A stretch of 64,000 nucleotides of DNA from Aliarcobacter lanthieri (GCF_013201625.1 NZ_CP053839.1:1550001-1614000), one strand, 5' to 3'; shown: positions 51,664-61,874, counted from the first letter of the stretch. Made by a program: numbers and translations. The notes: generated by a model not told the origin, from the sequence alone.

Positions 51664-53091
51664 TTATATTCCTAAAGCTTTTTTAACACCAGCTGCATAA
51701 TCTGGATGTACTTGCTCAAATAAAGCAATTTGTCTATCTACAATATTTCTAGGAACTCCATCCATTGCATCTTTGATATTACTAAATAATTGTTCTTTTT
51801 GATTTTCACTCATAAGTAAAAACAATGCTCTTGGTTGAGAGAAATCATCATTTCCAATCCTATGATTATATCTATCCGCTACATCACCAACAGTTAAAGC
51901 TGATTCAGCAAAACTACTATCTTCAACTGGTCCATCAAAGCTATTTGGCTCATAAAAAGCTTTTGTTGGATCTTTTACTTGAAAGTTCATACTACCGTCA
52001 AGATTATATGTATTTACTTCAACTATTGGTCTATTTACAGGTAACATTTCATAATGTGTTCCAACTCTATATCTTTGTGCATCTGGATATGAGAAAATTC
52101 TAGCTTGTAACATTTTATCAGGAGAATAACTAATACCTGGAACTATATTTGATGGACTAAACGATGCCTGTTCAACTTGTGCAAAATAGTTTTTTGGATT
52201 TTCATTTAAAGTCATAGTACCTACTTTTATCATAGGATAATCACTATGAGGCCAAACTTTTGTTAAATCAAATGGATTAAAACTACATGATTTTGATTGT
52301 TCTTCGCTCATAATTTGAATCTCAAAACTCCATTTTGGAAAATTTCCTTTTTCAATATTTTCAAACAAATCTCTTTGATTCGACTCTCTATCTTTTCCAA
52401 CAATAGATTCTGCTTCTTTATTTGTAATAGTTTCTATACCTTGAAGAGTTTTAAAGTGGAATTTAACCCAAAATCTCTCATTTTTATCATTTATTAAACT
52501 ATATGTATGTGAACCATATCCATTTATATTTCTAAATGATTTTGGTAATCCCCTATCTGACATCAAAATAGTAACTTGATGTAAACTTTCTGGACTTAAA
52601 CTCCAAAAATCCCACATTGCAGTATTACTTCTCAAGTTTGTTTGTGGATCTCTTTTTTGAGTATGGATAAAATCAGGAAATTTATATGCATCTCTTACAA
52701 AAAATACTGGTGTATTATTTCCAACTAAATCCCAATTTCCTTCTTTTGTATAAAACTTTAATGCAAATCCTCTTACATCTCTTTCAGCATCAGCAGCACC
52801 TCTTTCTCCTGCAACTGTCGAAAATCTTAAAAGAAGCTTTGTTCTTTCACCTTTTTGTAAAGCTTTTGCTTTTGTATATTTTGAAATATCTTCAGTTATT
52901 TCAAGCTCTCCAAAAGCTCCACTTCCTTTTGCATGAACAACTCTTTCAGGAATTCTCTCTCTATTTTGATGCGCTAACTTTTGAATTAATTGATAATCTT
53001 GTAATAAAACTGGACCTCTATCCCCTGCTGTTAACGAATTTTGATTATCTGCAATTGGATTTCCACCTGTTGTTGTCATTATTTTTTTCAT
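51664..53091 (-). CDS. katA: Haem catalase
   Basis: 475 residues, small-subunit clade. Distal His in [12 protein letters not shown] (about 53), Asn in the [17 protein letters not shown] segment, and haem-ligand Tyr in [12 protein letters not shown] (about 330). Removes H2O2. GGAG precedes the first ATG. A nested inverted repeat sits in its promoter or leader. Confidence 0.97.
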   Translation of the reverse strand: MKKIMTTTGGNPIADNQNSLTAGDRGPVLLQDYQLIQKLAHQNRERIPERVVHAKGSGAFGELEITEDISKYTKAKALQKGERTKLLLRFSTVAGERGAADAERDVRGFALKFYTKEGNWDLVGNNTPVFFVRDAYKFPDFIHTQKRDPQTNLRSNTAMWDFWSLSPESLHQVTILMSDRGLPKSFRNINGYGSHTYSLINDKNERFWVKFHFKTLQGIETITNKEAESIVGKDRESNQRDLFENIEKGNFPKWSFEIQIMSEEQSKSCSFNPFDLTKVWPHSDYPMIKVGTMTLNENPKNYFAQVEQASFSPSNIVPGISYSPDKMLQARIFSYPDAQRYRVGTHYEMLPVNRPIVEVNTYNLDGSMNFQVKDPTKAFYEPNSFDGPVEDSSFAESALTVGDVADRYNHRIGNDDFSQPRALFLLMSENQKEQLFSNIKDAMDGVPRNIVDRQIALFEQVHPDYAAGVKKALGI

Positions 53092-53101
53092 AATTTCTCC
53101 T

Positions 53102-53146
53102 AATACTTTTTTAAAGGATAAAAATTATCCTTTGCATAAAAGTATT
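53102..53146. promoter_or_regulatory. Nested inverted repeat upstream of katA
   Basis: An inner perfect repeat AAAGGATAA-N3-TTATCCTTT (53113-53133) is enclosed by an outer repeat AATACTTTT/AAAAGTATT (53102-53110, 53138-53146). It may be a peroxide-regulator operator, a leader hairpin or the terminator of the upstream MCE gene. Confidence 0.5.
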
Positions 53147-53180
53147 GTATATGGATAAATCTTAATTCTTTATTAAAATA

Positions 53181-55826
53181 TTACTTTATACTAGGACTTA
53201 TATTTTTCCAATCAATTTCTAATGTTTTTTCTAGCATAAATATATCACTACTAGTTGCTTCATCAGAGTAATCATAAGGGGTAACAACGACAAAACCACC
53301 TTTTATTAAACTTGTAACTGTACTAGATTGTACTTTTGAACCAAATATAGAAAATTCCATATCAAATCCACTAATATCATAAAATTTTGAGTTTTTTCGA
53401 ATTAATTTCTTATATTTATTATCTATTAAACAATCTATTATTACTCTTGAGCCATCACTACTTAAATCAACTTTTAAAACTTTTCCTATTTGTACATTTT
53501 TATAATAAACTGGTGAGTCCACATTTACACTAGATACAGTTTTATCTTCTACTTTAAAAATTGTTCCTAAATGAGAATAATCAACTGATGGTTCTTGATC
53601 AAAACCAGTAAATACTCTTTTAAATTTTCCTTCACCTTTTATAACTCCAATATTTACACCCATTACTGTTGCACCTAGATTTGCTACTTCTTGAAGTGAA
53701 ATTCTTGGTTTTTTAAGATAAAACATTGTTCCATCTTTAGCAAAATTTGAAAAATCATCATATATAATAGCTTCAACCTCAACTTGTCTATTTTTATTTA
53801 AACTTACTTTTTTTACTTTTCCTATATTTACACCTTTATATGTAAGTTTTGAAAAATTCTCTTCTATACCTTCAACATCATTAAAAATGATAACTACACT
53901 ATTTGTAGCACTATTCATATCATCTTCATTTGCATAAATTTCATGATTTCCTAAAGGAGTTTTTGAACTATTATCAAGATATATAGAACCTTCAATTAAA
54001 GAGTTAAGATTATCTATAGAAAAATCAATTCCACTAAGACTAGCTTTTAAATCAATAGCACTTTTTTTATAAAATCTACTACTATTAGTAATAAACTTTT
54101 TATAATCATCATAAATAAACAATTCAACTTTAGATAGTTTATCATTGAATTTAATATTTTTAACAAATCCTATCTCTTGATTTTTATAAATAACTGCCAT
54201 ATCTTGAAATAATTTAAAACTATTATCAAACTCTGTAAAAACTATAAATCCACTATTCTCCATTCTTTTTATTCTTAGTACATCTTCGTATTTACTATAT
54301 AACTTAAATTCTTGCTTTGTTAATTTATTTTTATCATTACTTATTGATAAAACTCCTATAGAGCCATTAAACATTCCTTCCATACCACTATAATTTAAAT
54401 CTAAATTTAGATTCTTTATCTGTAAAATTTTTGAACTCATGTCATAAAATAGTGTTTTATCATTTATCAAATCTTTATACTCTTCATCTATTAATATAGA
54501 TAATTTTACATTTTTATAATCATTTGTTAAAGAATAACTATCAACTCTTCCAATTTCAATATTTCTATAATAAATTTTTGATCTATCAGTAATTGAATTA
54601 AGATTTTCTGCAAATAGTTCAACTTTGATAGTATCAACACTCTTTTTTAACTCTTTTTTATTTATTGCTGAAAACTTATCATTAAAATCTCCATCTTTAT
54701 ATTCTAAAGAAACAAAATTTCCTTTTATTATATTTCCAAGATTTTTTATACCACTAAGTGATATAGTAGGTTCTTCAACAAAGAATCTACTATTTTTAGT
54801 TAAAAGATATTTGTACTCATCATAAACAAAAGCTTTTGTTTCCAAATAATCCTCATTTAACTTTATAGAACTAATTCTTCCTATTTCTATACCTTTAAAA
54901 ATAATAGGTGTATTTTCATCTATTGTTGCTTCATAGAAATCAATTTTAAAATAGTGTTTTCCCTTTAAATCATCTTTTTGAGCATATAAAATTTGAATAT
55001 CATTTTTTGGTATTTCTTCTATATCTTTTTTAGAAGTAATAACTGTAATCCCTCCAATAAGCGCAGAGTAAAAAGACCCAACTTCAATATTTAAACCTCC
55101 TGCTCCATAATTTACTTTTAAAGCTTCATTCATAACAAACTTAGAACTTTTATTTACTAAATATCTATATTTATCATAAATATGAGAAACAATAAAAAGT
55201 TGTTCTTCTTTAAACTCTTTTGCTACAATTTCACCAATTTGATATTTATTATAAAATACTGGTGTTCCAACATCAACATTGTCTTTATCATTTGCAAGTA
55301 AGGTTATATAGTAACCATTTTCATCATACTCATCATCTGGTTGAAATTCTAATCCTTCAAAATAGTATTTTGGTTTTAGTTTTTCTATCTCTTCATGAGT
55401 TACAAAAGTTGGAGACAACTCTATTTTATATCCACTTATTAGTGTACTTAAACCAGATATTTTTGTTAATGAAACGGTTGGTTTCTTTATCCAAAATTTT
55501 GAACCTTCATTTGCTACATATTTTTCAGCTTCACTATTTACCAAGATATTTACACTTACACTTTTTAAATCTTCATGCATATTTATTTTTGTAACTTTTC
55601 CAAGCTGTAATCCCTTATATTCTAAAGGTGTTACATTCTCTTTTAATCCTTCTGCACTTTTAAAATAAACTATGATATTTGTTCCTTTTTTTGAATATGA
55701 TTCATAAGCAATCCATCCTAAAATACCAAAAACTATTAAAGGTAAAATCCAAATAAAAGAGATTTTATTTTTTTGTTCTAATTTTGGTTTATAAACTGTA
55801 GTTTGTTCTAATTTATTTTCTATCAT
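53181..55826 (-). CDS. Seven-MCE-domain lipid transport protein, LetB/YebT-like
   Basis: 881 residues, close to E. coli LetB (877). One membrane helix at about 24-43, then seven MCE-type repeats, each recognisable by a [YF]-[KR]-[GN]-x2-[IL]-G-x-V-like segment: YKGLQLGKV, YNKYQIGEI, FKGIEIGRI, YRNIEIGRV, YKNQEIGFV, YKGVNIGKV, YKNVQIGKV. Such proteins form tunnels across the periplasm for phospholipids. It overlaps the preceding LetA-like gene by 14 bases. Confidence 0.9.
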   Translation of the reverse strand: MIENKLEQTTVYKPKLEQKNKISFIWILPLIVFGILGWIAYESYSKKGTNIIVYFKSAEGLKENVTPLEYKGLQLGKVTKINMHEDLKSVSVNILVNSEAEKYVANEGSKFWIKKPTVSLTKISGLSTLISGYKIELSPTFVTHEEIEKLKPKYYFEGLEFQPDDEYDENGYYITLLANDKDNVDVGTPVFYNKYQIGEIVAKEFKEEQLFIVSHIYDKYRYLVNKSSKFVMNEALKVNYGAGGLNIEVGSFYSALIGGITVITSKKDIEEIPKNDIQILYAQKDDLKGKHYFKIDFYEATIDENTPIIFKGIEIGRISSIKLNEDYLETKAFVYDEYKYLLTKNSRFFVEEPTISLSGIKNLGNIIKGNFVSLEYKDGDFNDKFSAINKKELKKSVDTIKVELFAENLNSITDRSKIYYRNIEIGRVDSYSLTNDYKNVKLSILIDEEYKDLINDKTLFYDMSSKILQIKNLNLDLNYSGMEGMFNGSIGVLSISNDKNKLTKQEFKLYSKYEDVLRIKRMENSGFIVFTEFDNSFKLFQDMAVIYKNQEIGFVKNIKFNDKLSKVELFIYDDYKKFITNSSRFYKKSAIDLKASLSGIDFSIDNLNSLIEGSIYLDNSSKTPLGNHEIYANEDDMNSATNSVVIIFNDVEGIEENFSKLTYKGVNIGKVKKVSLNKNRQVEVEAIIYDDFSNFAKDGTMFYLKKPRISLQEVANLGATVMGVNIGVIKGEGKFKRVFTGFDQEPSVDYSHLGTIFKVEDKTVSSVNVDSPVYYKNVQIGKVLKVDLSSDGSRVIIDCLIDNKYKKLIRKNSKFYDISGFDMEFSIFGSKVQSSTVTSLIKGGFVVVTPYDYSDEATSSDIFMLEKTLEIDWKNISPSIK

Positions 55827-56400
55827 CCCAAATTATCCTTGTATCAAATTTATTTGCTGCTAACATTGTTAAAATAACCATCAATCCAAAAGATGTTGCA
55901 GCAATCCCACCTTTTATATTAAAAATTTCATCTAGTTGCACAATTGAAGATAAAAGTGCAACAACGTAAATATCTATCATTGACCACTTTCCAATAGCTT
56001 CTATAAATTTATAAACTAAAACTTTAGTTTTATTCTCCATCTTAACTTTTATTTTTAAAGAACTAAATATTATTAGTAATCCAACGAGTTTTATCAATGG
56101 TATTGCAACACTTGCAGTAAAGATTACAATTGCAATAAAATAACTTTTCATTTCTAAAAAGCTAATAACCCCTTCTAATATTGTACTATGAATATTAACT
56201 CCAAGCTGAGTTATCTCCATCATAGGGAAAATCATAGCTGGAATATATAATAATATTGCACAAATAAGTAAAGCAAAAGATGTTTGCAAAGAGTTTGGTA
56301 TTCTTCTTGTAACTTTATGATTACATCTTTCACAAGTAAATTCACTATAATCTTCTTTTTCATAAATTTTATGACAATTCCTACAAGAAATTAAAACCAT
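55813..56400 (-). CDS. LetA/PqiA-like half protein, second domain
   Basis: 195 residues: a zinc-ribbon start (CRNCHKIYE...CERCNHK) and four membrane helices with FPMMEITQLG in the first loop, the PqiA domain. Its ATG follows the previous stop codon without a gap and in the same frame; GGGAG in the preceding codons is its ribosome site. E. coli LetA has two such domains in one chain. Confidence 0.88.
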   Translation of the reverse strand: MVLISCRNCHKIYEKEDYSEFTCERCNHKVTRRIPNSLQTSFALLICAILLYIPAMIFPMMEITQLGVNIHSTILEGVISFLEMKSYFIAIVIFTASVAIPLIKLVGLLIIFSSLKIKVKMENKTKVLVYKFIEAIGKWSMIDIYVVALLSSIVQLDEIFNIKGGIAATSFGLMVILTMLAANKFDTRIIWDDRK

Positions 56401-56997
56401 CTAATCTCCCAAAATATTTTTTGCATTAAATTTCTTATTTGATAAATAAAAACAAAGAATATATATCAACATAACATAAAAACCTATATCAAATTTTGTT
56501 GTGGATACCATGCCTATTAATTTTATATAAGTTACAATAATACTTATAATAAAAACTTCAATAAATCCCCAATGTTTAAAAAAGTAGAAACTATCATAAA
56601 GCATAGGTTTTGAGACAATATTTAAATTTAATTTTTGTTGAAGATATACAAAAATTATAATAAAAGAATTTAATATTGGAGCAAATAAAATAGTAAAAAA
56701 AACAACTAATCCAATAAGTAAGAAACCTTGTTCTATTAAAGTAAGAACTGCTCCAATAAGAGTTGTTTTAAGCTCTTTTTCTGCAATATCTAATGTAATG
56801 ATTGGATAAATATTTAAAATAATGAATAATAATATAGCTGAAATAGCATAATACAAAGAATCATAAGACAATTCTTTATCTACTGGTAATTTACTATTAC
56901 ATCTAGGACATCGCTGTACCAGATTTGTTTTATAATCTTTTTCTATAAACAAACCACAACTATAGCATTCTTCAATGTTATTTAATCTTTTATTCAT
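56401..56997 (-). CDS. LetA/PqiA-like half protein, first domain
   Basis: 198 residues: zinc ribbon (CYSCGLFIE...CPRCNSK) and four membrane helices with YPIITLDIAEKE after the first. Together with the next gene it corresponds to one full LetA. It ends in TAG directly before the ATG of the second half. The operon supplies the inner-membrane part for the MCE tunnel protein. Confidence 0.88.
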   Translation of the reverse strand: MNKRLNNIEECYSCGLFIEKDYKTNLVQRCPRCNSKLPVDKELSYDSLYYAISAILLFIILNIYPIITLDIAEKELKTTLIGAVLTLIEQGFLLIGLVVFFTILFAPILNSFIIIFVYLQQKLNLNIVSKPMLYDSFYFFKHWGFIEVFIISIIVTYIKLIGMVSTTKFDIGFYVMLIYILCFYLSNKKFNAKNILGD

Positions 56998-57102
56998 AAA
57001 AATCCTAAATTTAAATAAAGATATTTTAACATAGTAAACATTTCTTAACTATAATATAAGTATTATAGACATCAAAATTTATACATTATAAAGGCTAATA
57101 AA

Positions 57103-57537
57103 ATGAATTACAATATAACAAATGCACCCTTTGGAGTAAGACCTCCAGTTTCAAAACCAAGTTCAAAATTTTTAGAAGTTTTAGGAGAAGAAAATCTGAG
57201 AAAATTAGTTTCATCACACTATGATATTTTGAGAAAAAGTGATATACAAGATATGTTTCCTCAAGATGATCAAGAGTTTGAAAAAGCAAAACAACACTCT
57301 GCTGACTTTTTTATACAAATCTGTGGAGGACCAGACTACTTTAATCAAAATAGAGGTAATCCAATGATGGTTGCAAGACATCAACCGTTTAAAATTACTC
57401 CTAAAGCAAGACTAGTTTGGCTAGATAGTTATAAAACAGTTTTAGAAAATCTTGAATTAGAAGATGAATTAAAACAATCTTTTTGGAACTATTTAGATAT
57501 TTTTTCTATTTGGATGATAAATACACCTCAAGATTAA
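57103..57537 (+). CDS. Truncated haemoglobin family protein
   Basis: 144 residues. Globin helices with Phe/Tyr at the B helix region (SHYDILRKSD), MFPQDDQEFEKAKQHSADFF and GGPDYFNQNRGNPMMVARHQPF, where the His of ARHQ is the proximal haem ligand, then WLDSYK. Members bind O2 or NO and protect against nitrosative or oxidative stress. Stands alone with its own RBS (AAAGG). Confidence 0.85.
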   Translation: MNYNITNAPFGVRPPVSKPSSKFLEVLGEENLRKLVSSHYDILRKSDIQDMFPQDDQEFEKAKQHSADFFIQICGGPDYFNQNRGNPMMVARHQPFKITPKARLVWLDSYKTVLENLELEDELKQSFWNYLDIFSIWMINTPQD

Positions 57538-57541
57538 AAGA

Positions 57542-57571
57542 TTTAAGAAAATGAAATTTCATTTTCTTAAA
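57542..57571. terminator. 30-bp perfect palindrome, bidirectional terminator
   Basis: The palindrome is centred at 57556/57557 between the convergent globin and outer-membrane protein genes; TTTCATTTTCTT gives T-richness on one strand and the mirror on the other. Confidence 0.7.
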
Positions 57572-57574
57572 ATA

Positions 57575-58048
57575 TTAAAAACCTACTTTTAAAGATAAAT
57601 TTGCAGTATTATAATCGTAACTATGACTAGATTTACTCATTCTCATAGTTTTATATGTACCTTCAAGTGCAAGAGTTGGAGTGAATCTATATTCTAAAGA
57701 ACCACCATATCCAAGACCAGTATATGTACTATCATCGTAATATTGTACAGCTCCACTTCCTATACCATAAATAGTTAAATTATGTAAGATATCATATCCA
57801 GCTTTTAAATCTAAATCAACAGTTGTAGCACTAGTACCACTTCTAACTTTTCCATAACTTAAACTATTTGCAAAACCAAAAATAAAAGATTGAGCAACTC
57901 TTGTAGTTGAACTTTGCCCAACTGTAAATTGTGTATAAGTATCACCATCTACTTTTCCAGCTGTAACTCCTGCAAAAATTTTTGTATCAAAAGCATTTAG
58001 AACTGAAAATAGCCCTAAGAAAAATGTTATAAAAAAAATCCTTTTCAT
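57575..58048 (-). CDS. Small outer-membrane beta-barrel protein
   Basis: 157 residues from MKRIFFIT, with AAAAGGAG 5 bases before it; a longer frame adds 18 codons without support. Signal peptide ending near LNAFDT, then an alternating-strand barrel (GYGGSLEYRFTPTLALEGTY) that ends in LSLKVGF with a terminal Phe, as expected for BAM substrates. An OmpA/OmpX-like eight-strand barrel of unknown role. Confidence 0.8.
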   Translation of the reverse strand: MKRIFFITFFLGLFSVLNAFDTKIFAGVTAGKVDGDTYTQFTVGQSSTTRVAQSFIFGFANSLSYGKVRSGTSATTVDLDLKAGYDILHNLTIYGIGSGAVQYYDDSTYTGLGYGGSLEYRFTPTLALEGTYKTMRMSKSSHSYDYNTANLSLKVGF

Positions 58049-58150
58049 AATAACTCCTTTTAGAATATTAAAAAGTATATAAAAACTTCTCTTAAAAGCC
58101 AAAATAAGGTAACTTGGAGTACAATCGCAAAAAAATTATGAAAGTTTAAA

Positions 58151-59047
58151 ATGAGTATTCAAGTTCAAGGTATTATTTTTGCTGTTGTTTCAGCTATTGC
58201 TTATGGAACAAATCCTTTAGGGGCTTTATATTTATATCAAGAAGGTTTAAATGTAAGTTCTGTTGTTTTTTATAGATTTTTATTTGCAGTTATTATATTA
58301 GGTATTTTTATGAAAATACAAAAAAAATCTTTTTATGTTACAAAAAAAGAATTATCTCTTTTAGCAATAATTGGTTCACTTTTTGGTATTTCAGCTTTAT
58401 GTTTATTTGGAAGTTTTTTATATATGGATGCTGGACTTGCTTCAACTATATTATTTACTTATCCTATTTTTGTAGCTGTTATTATGACTGTAATTTTTAA
58501 AGAAAAAATATCAATCATAACTGTTTTATCAATATTTATAGCATTTGCAGGTGTAATTTTATTATGTGAAACAGGAGGAGAAAGTTTAGATTTTGTAGGT
58601 ATTGCATTAGTAGCTATTTCATCTTTATGTTATGCAACTTATATAGTAGTTGTAAATAAAGGTTTAAAAATCCCTGCTATGAAACTTACATTTTATTCAA
58701 TGTTTTTTTGTGCATTAACTATTTTTATATATTCGCTATTTGATGTAAAATATTCGATTCAAGAATTAACAACTTTTAATATGTGGTTTTATTCTATTTT
58801 TTTAGCTATTGTTCCTACTATTATATCGTTGATTCTTCTAATCAAAGCTGTAAATATGATAGGTTCAACTCCAGCTTCAATTTTAGGAGCACTAGAACCA
58901 TTAACAGCTGTTTTAATAGGTGTTTTAGTATTTAATGAGAAATTGACAATATATCTAGCTATTGGAATAATTTTAATTTTAGTAGGAGTTACTTTAATAG
59001 TAGCCAAAGATATAATAGAGAAAAAATTCAAGATAAATAAAATCTAA
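58151..59047 (+). CDS. EamA/DMT-family transporter
   Basis: 298 residues, ten predicted membrane helices in two EamA repeats (AVVSAIAYGTNPLGALYL; ALVAISSLCYATYIVVV). Exports metabolites or drugs; substrate unknown. It is followed by a terminator shared with the convergent gene. Confidence 0.9.
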   Translation: MSIQVQGIIFAVVSAIAYGTNPLGALYLYQEGLNVSSVVFYRFLFAVIILGIFMKIQKKSFYVTKKELSLLAIIGSLFGISALCLFGSFLYMDAGLASTILFTYPIFVAVIMTVIFKEKISIITVLSIFIAFAGVILLCETGGESLDFVGIALVAISSLCYATYIVVVNKGLKIPAMKLTFYSMFFCALTIFIYSLFDVKYSIQELTTFNMWFYSIFLAIVPTIISLILLIKAVNMIGSTPASILGALEPLTAVLIGVLVFNEKLTIYLAIGIILILVGVTLIVAKDIIEKKFKINKI

Positions 59048-59048
59048 A

Positions 59049-59075
59049 AATAAAAAGCTAAAATAGCTTTTTATT
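59049..59075. terminator. Bidirectional terminator
   Basis: AATAAAAAGCTA pairs with TAGCTTTTTATT around AAA; the stem includes the stop codon of the convergent small gene and carries A- and T-runs on each side. Confidence 0.8.
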
Positions 59076-59268
59076 TTGCTGGGATTTGTGTTTTATCCTG
59101 AATTTGTATAGCTTCTTCCTGAGCTGGTTGTTTCATATATGTTAAAACAACACCAATTACTAAAAGTAATATAACAATCAATCTTACAGTATTTCTCTTT
59201 TGTTTTGATTCATTTCCATTGTAATCATCGATTTTTTCTAAAGTTGGTTCACCTTTATTTTTACTCAT
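59071..59268 (-). CDS. Small single-pass membrane protein
   Basis: 65 residues: a charged N-terminus (EPTLEKIDDYNGNESKQKRN), one membrane helix (about 27-43, VRLIVILLLVIGVVLTYM) and a short polar tail. No family recognised. GGAG precedes the ATG, and it lies 18 bases after the YbaK gene. Confidence 0.6.
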   Translation of the reverse strand: MSKNKGEPTLEKIDDYNGNESKQKRNTVRLIVILLLVIGVVLTYMKQPAQEEAIQIQDKTQIPAK

Positions 59269-59286
59269 AATAAGCTCCTTTTTTTG

Positions 59287-59754
59287 TTATGCAATTATTT
59301 TACCCACTTTTGCTTTTAAAAGCTCTTCTAAATCCTTTGGTTTCACTTCAATATCCAATCCTCTCTTCCCTCCACTTATAAAAATTGTTTCAAAATTTCT
59401 TACTGTTTCATCTAAAACTGTTCTTAAAAGTTTTTTTTGTCCTAATGGAGAAATTCCACCAAGTAAATATCCAGTTACCTTTTGAGCTTCATCTTTTAAA
59501 GCCATTTGAGCTTTTTTAGAATCAAAAATAGTAGCAACTTCTTTTAAACTAAGTTGATTTGAAACAGGCAATACACAAACAACTAACTCTTTTGGACTTA
59601 ATTCCACAAGTAATGTTTTATAAACTTGTTTTGCATCTAATCCCAATTTTTGGACTGCTTCATCTCCAAAATTTGTACATGCTGGATCATGATCGTATTT
59701 ATGTATTTTAAAATCACATTTATACTTTTTTAATAAATTTATAGCTGGTGTCAA
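59287..59754 (-). CDS. ybaK: Cys-tRNA(Pro) deacylase
   Basis: 155 residues of the YbaK/EbsC fold: KTLLVELSPKELVVCVLPV, the conserved Lys of the catalytic pocket, and GGISPLGQKKLLRTVLDE. Removes cysteine wrongly loaded on tRNA-Pro. The length and sequence fit YbaK rather than the ProX or INS-domain forms. Confidence 0.92.
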   Translation of the reverse strand: MTPAINLLKKYKCDFKIHKYDHDPACTNFGDEAVQKLGLDAKQVYKTLLVELSPKELVVCVLPVSNQLSLKEVATIFDSKKAQMALKDEAQKVTGYLLGGISPLGQKKLLRTVLDETVRNFETIFISGGKRGLDIEVKPKDLEELLKAKVGKIIA

Positions 59755-59885
59755 AATATTCCTTTCTAACTTTTATGAAATTATATACAAAATTTAATAA
59801 ATCTATAAAAATTACAATATTGATTAATGTTATTGTTATTTTTAGTTTGCTAAAATTTTAAATATTTTAAATAAGGATATAGAAA

Positions 59886-60473
59886 ATGAAAAAAACAGTT
59901 GTTTCAACTTTAGGTCTTATGTTAATGACAAGTTCATTGTATGCTGGTGTTTGTGGAGATAAACTAAAATATGATTTTACTTTTTATGGTGCAGAAGATA
60001 AAGCTTATGTAGTTACAAAAAATACATTTAAAACAGCAACTAGTAATTTTCCAAGTGAGAAATTATTAAATGCAACATTAAATATTGATGCTTTATCTAT
60101 AGATACAAGTGCAGATATGAGTAATCTTAAAGCTCAATGGCCAGCAGCAATGGCAACAGTTAGAGATAATAATATTAGAAATAGCTTCTTTAAACTATTT
60201 GAAAAAAATCCAGGAAAAGTTGATGTTAAAATTGTAAAAGTAGAAGCTTCTTCTATGGATGTAGAATTTACTATGAATGGTGTATCAAAAGTTCTACCTT
60301 TTTCATATAAAGTAGATGGAGACACTATAAAAGCTACTGGGAAATTAGATGTTTTAGCTTTTGGTGTTGATAAAGCTTGGAAACAACTTAGTGCTATTGC
60401 AAAAAGTTTTCACCATGGAAAATCTTGGAATGAAATTGATATAAATTTTGAAGTTCCTGCTAGTTGTAAATAG
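59886..60473 (+). CDS. YceI-family periplasmic protein
   Basis: 195 residues: signal peptide ending near LYAGVCGD, then a lipocalin-like YceI beta-barrel (FTFYGAEDKAYVVTKNTF; VEFTMNGVSKVLPFSYKVDGD). YceI proteins bind isoprenoid-like lipids in the periplasm. Single gene with its own promoter. Confidence 0.88.
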   Translation: MKKTVVSTLGLMLMTSSLYAGVCGDKLKYDFTFYGAEDKAYVVTKNTFKTATSNFPSEKLLNATLNIDALSIDTSADMSNLKAQWPAAMATVRDNNIRNSFFKLFEKNPGKVDVKIVKVEASSMDVEFTMNGVSKVLPFSYKVDGDTIKATGKLDVLAFGVDKAWKQLSAIAKSFHHGKSWNEIDINFEVPASCK

Positions 60474-61547
60474 TTAATTTACTAAAAAAGATTTTTCGAT
60501 AACGTTCTCTCCATTTATGACTATACTTAAGCTATGCATTCCTTGTATGTGTTTTCGTATAGTCATATCTTTAAAACTTTGCTTTTTTATAAATTTTTTT
60601 GAATTATGAGAAAATCTATTTTGAGATATCATAAATATTTTTTCACTATATCTATTATTTAATTTTAAATAATTTATTATATATTCTACTCTAATATTTC
60701 CTAGTTCTTCTTTTGAAATAAGTTCAAATGAAAAATTTAAATCTTGCCCTATTTTTACACTTTTATCGCAATAGAAGTTTATAACTTTTATATTATTTAC
60801 TTTTTCAAAACCAAAAAGTTTTAAAATCTCGTGATTACCATTTTTAAGTAAAGTTCTACTTCCATGTTTACAAATCCAATCTAAACCTTTTGAAATTCCA
60901 AGGTTATTTTTTATAAAATCTATTACTAATTTTGGATTGTCTTTTGAGATATCATTCAAATTATTTGCTACACTTTTTTGAACATATTTTGATTTATCAT
61001 TTTTTAAAAGCTCAATTATTTCAAATACTTCTTTAGGATTTTTTTTAAATTTTGCTAGAGCAATAGCCCAAGGAAGTCTTGGACGACATCCTTCACTTGA
61101 TAATCTTCTTATATCTTCATTTTTAGATTTTGCCCAAATCTTCATCTGTTCAATAGTTTTATCTTCATATTTAATGATAAATTGCCGTATTGCAAACTCA
61201 CTACTTGATTTTATAGTAAAAAATTCTAAAGCTTTCATAGAATGAAGAAAATCATCAAGTCCAAAAACCTCAACAAAATCTTGAAATATCATAGCTTCTA
61301 GTCCAAAAAAATCTTTTTTTACTTCTTTTAAAATTTCTAATTGTTCTTTATAACAAAAAGGTAAAAATTTATTTAAACTTTGTGAAATATGTCGCATTCT
61401 TTGTTTTAATTCTAAATTATTCCAAGAAGAGTTAAAAATAATAGATATAAATTCTTTTTTTTTAAAGTTAGAATAAGTATAAAAAAGTTTATCTGCTAAC
61501 TTTTCAATAAACTCTTTTGAATATAAATCTTTTAATAATGTAGCCAT
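60474..61547 (-). CDS. AlkD-like DNA alkylation repair protein
   Basis: 357 residues of HEAT-like repeats. SSEGCRPRLPWAIAL (about 150) and the DWICKHGSRTLLK segment (about 219) match DNA alkylation repair enzymes of the AlkC/AlkD type. Expected to excise alkylated bases. It lies 3 bases after the ABM gene in the same direction. The last 90 residues form an extra immunoglobulin-like beta region, as in AlkC-type members. Confidence 0.85.
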   Translation of the reverse strand: MATLLKDLYSKEFIEKLADKLFYTYSNFKKKEFISIIFNSSWNNLELKQRMRHISQSLNKFLPFCYKEQLEILKEVKKDFFGLEAMIFQDFVEVFGLDDFLHSMKALEFFTIKSSSEFAIRQFIIKYEDKTIEQMKIWAKSKNEDIRRLSSEGCRPRLPWAIALAKFKKNPKEVFEIIELLKNDKSKYVQKSVANNLNDISKDNPKLVIDFIKNNLGISKGLDWICKHGSRTLLKNGNHEILKLFGFEKVNNIKVINFYCDKSVKIGQDLNFSFELISKEELGNIRVEYIINYLKLNNRYSEKIFMISQNRFSHNSKKFIKKQSFKDMTIRKHIQGMHSLSIVINGENVIEKSFLVN

Positions 61548-61550
61548 AAA

Positions 61551-61874
61551 TTAATACTTATCAAAACTACTAGTTTCCAAAGTATAAGATCTTTTAACTT
61601 CTGCAATATTTATCTTATAATCTTTAAAAATACTATCTCTTCCTTTTCTTTGTGCCCAAATATGGTCAATATTTTGTTTCCAAGTTAAAATTGATTCTTC
61701 ATCTTCCCAATATGATAAAGATAAAAGTTTTTTTTCATTTACTAAAGATTGAAATCTTTCAACACTTATAAAACCTTTTTGATTTATTAATTTCTCTTTT
61801 AGTATTGAAGCAATTTTTAAATACTCATCTTTGCATACTTCTTCAATTTCAACTTCGAAAATAACTGCAAACAT
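61551..61874 (-). CDS. Antibiotic biosynthesis monooxygenase-type protein
   Basis: 107 residues of the ABM ferredoxin-like fold (FAVIFEVEI start, QKGFISVERFQS, SYWEDEESILTWKQNIDH). Such small proteins act as haem-degrading or quinol monooxygenases or have no known role. Probably cotranscribed with the AlkD-like gene. Confidence 0.8.
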   Translation of the reverse strand: MFAVIFEVEIEEVCKDEYLKIASILKEKLINQKGFISVERFQSLVNEKKLLSLSYWEDEESILTWKQNIDHIWAQRKGRDSIFKDYKINIAEVKRSYTLETSSFDKY

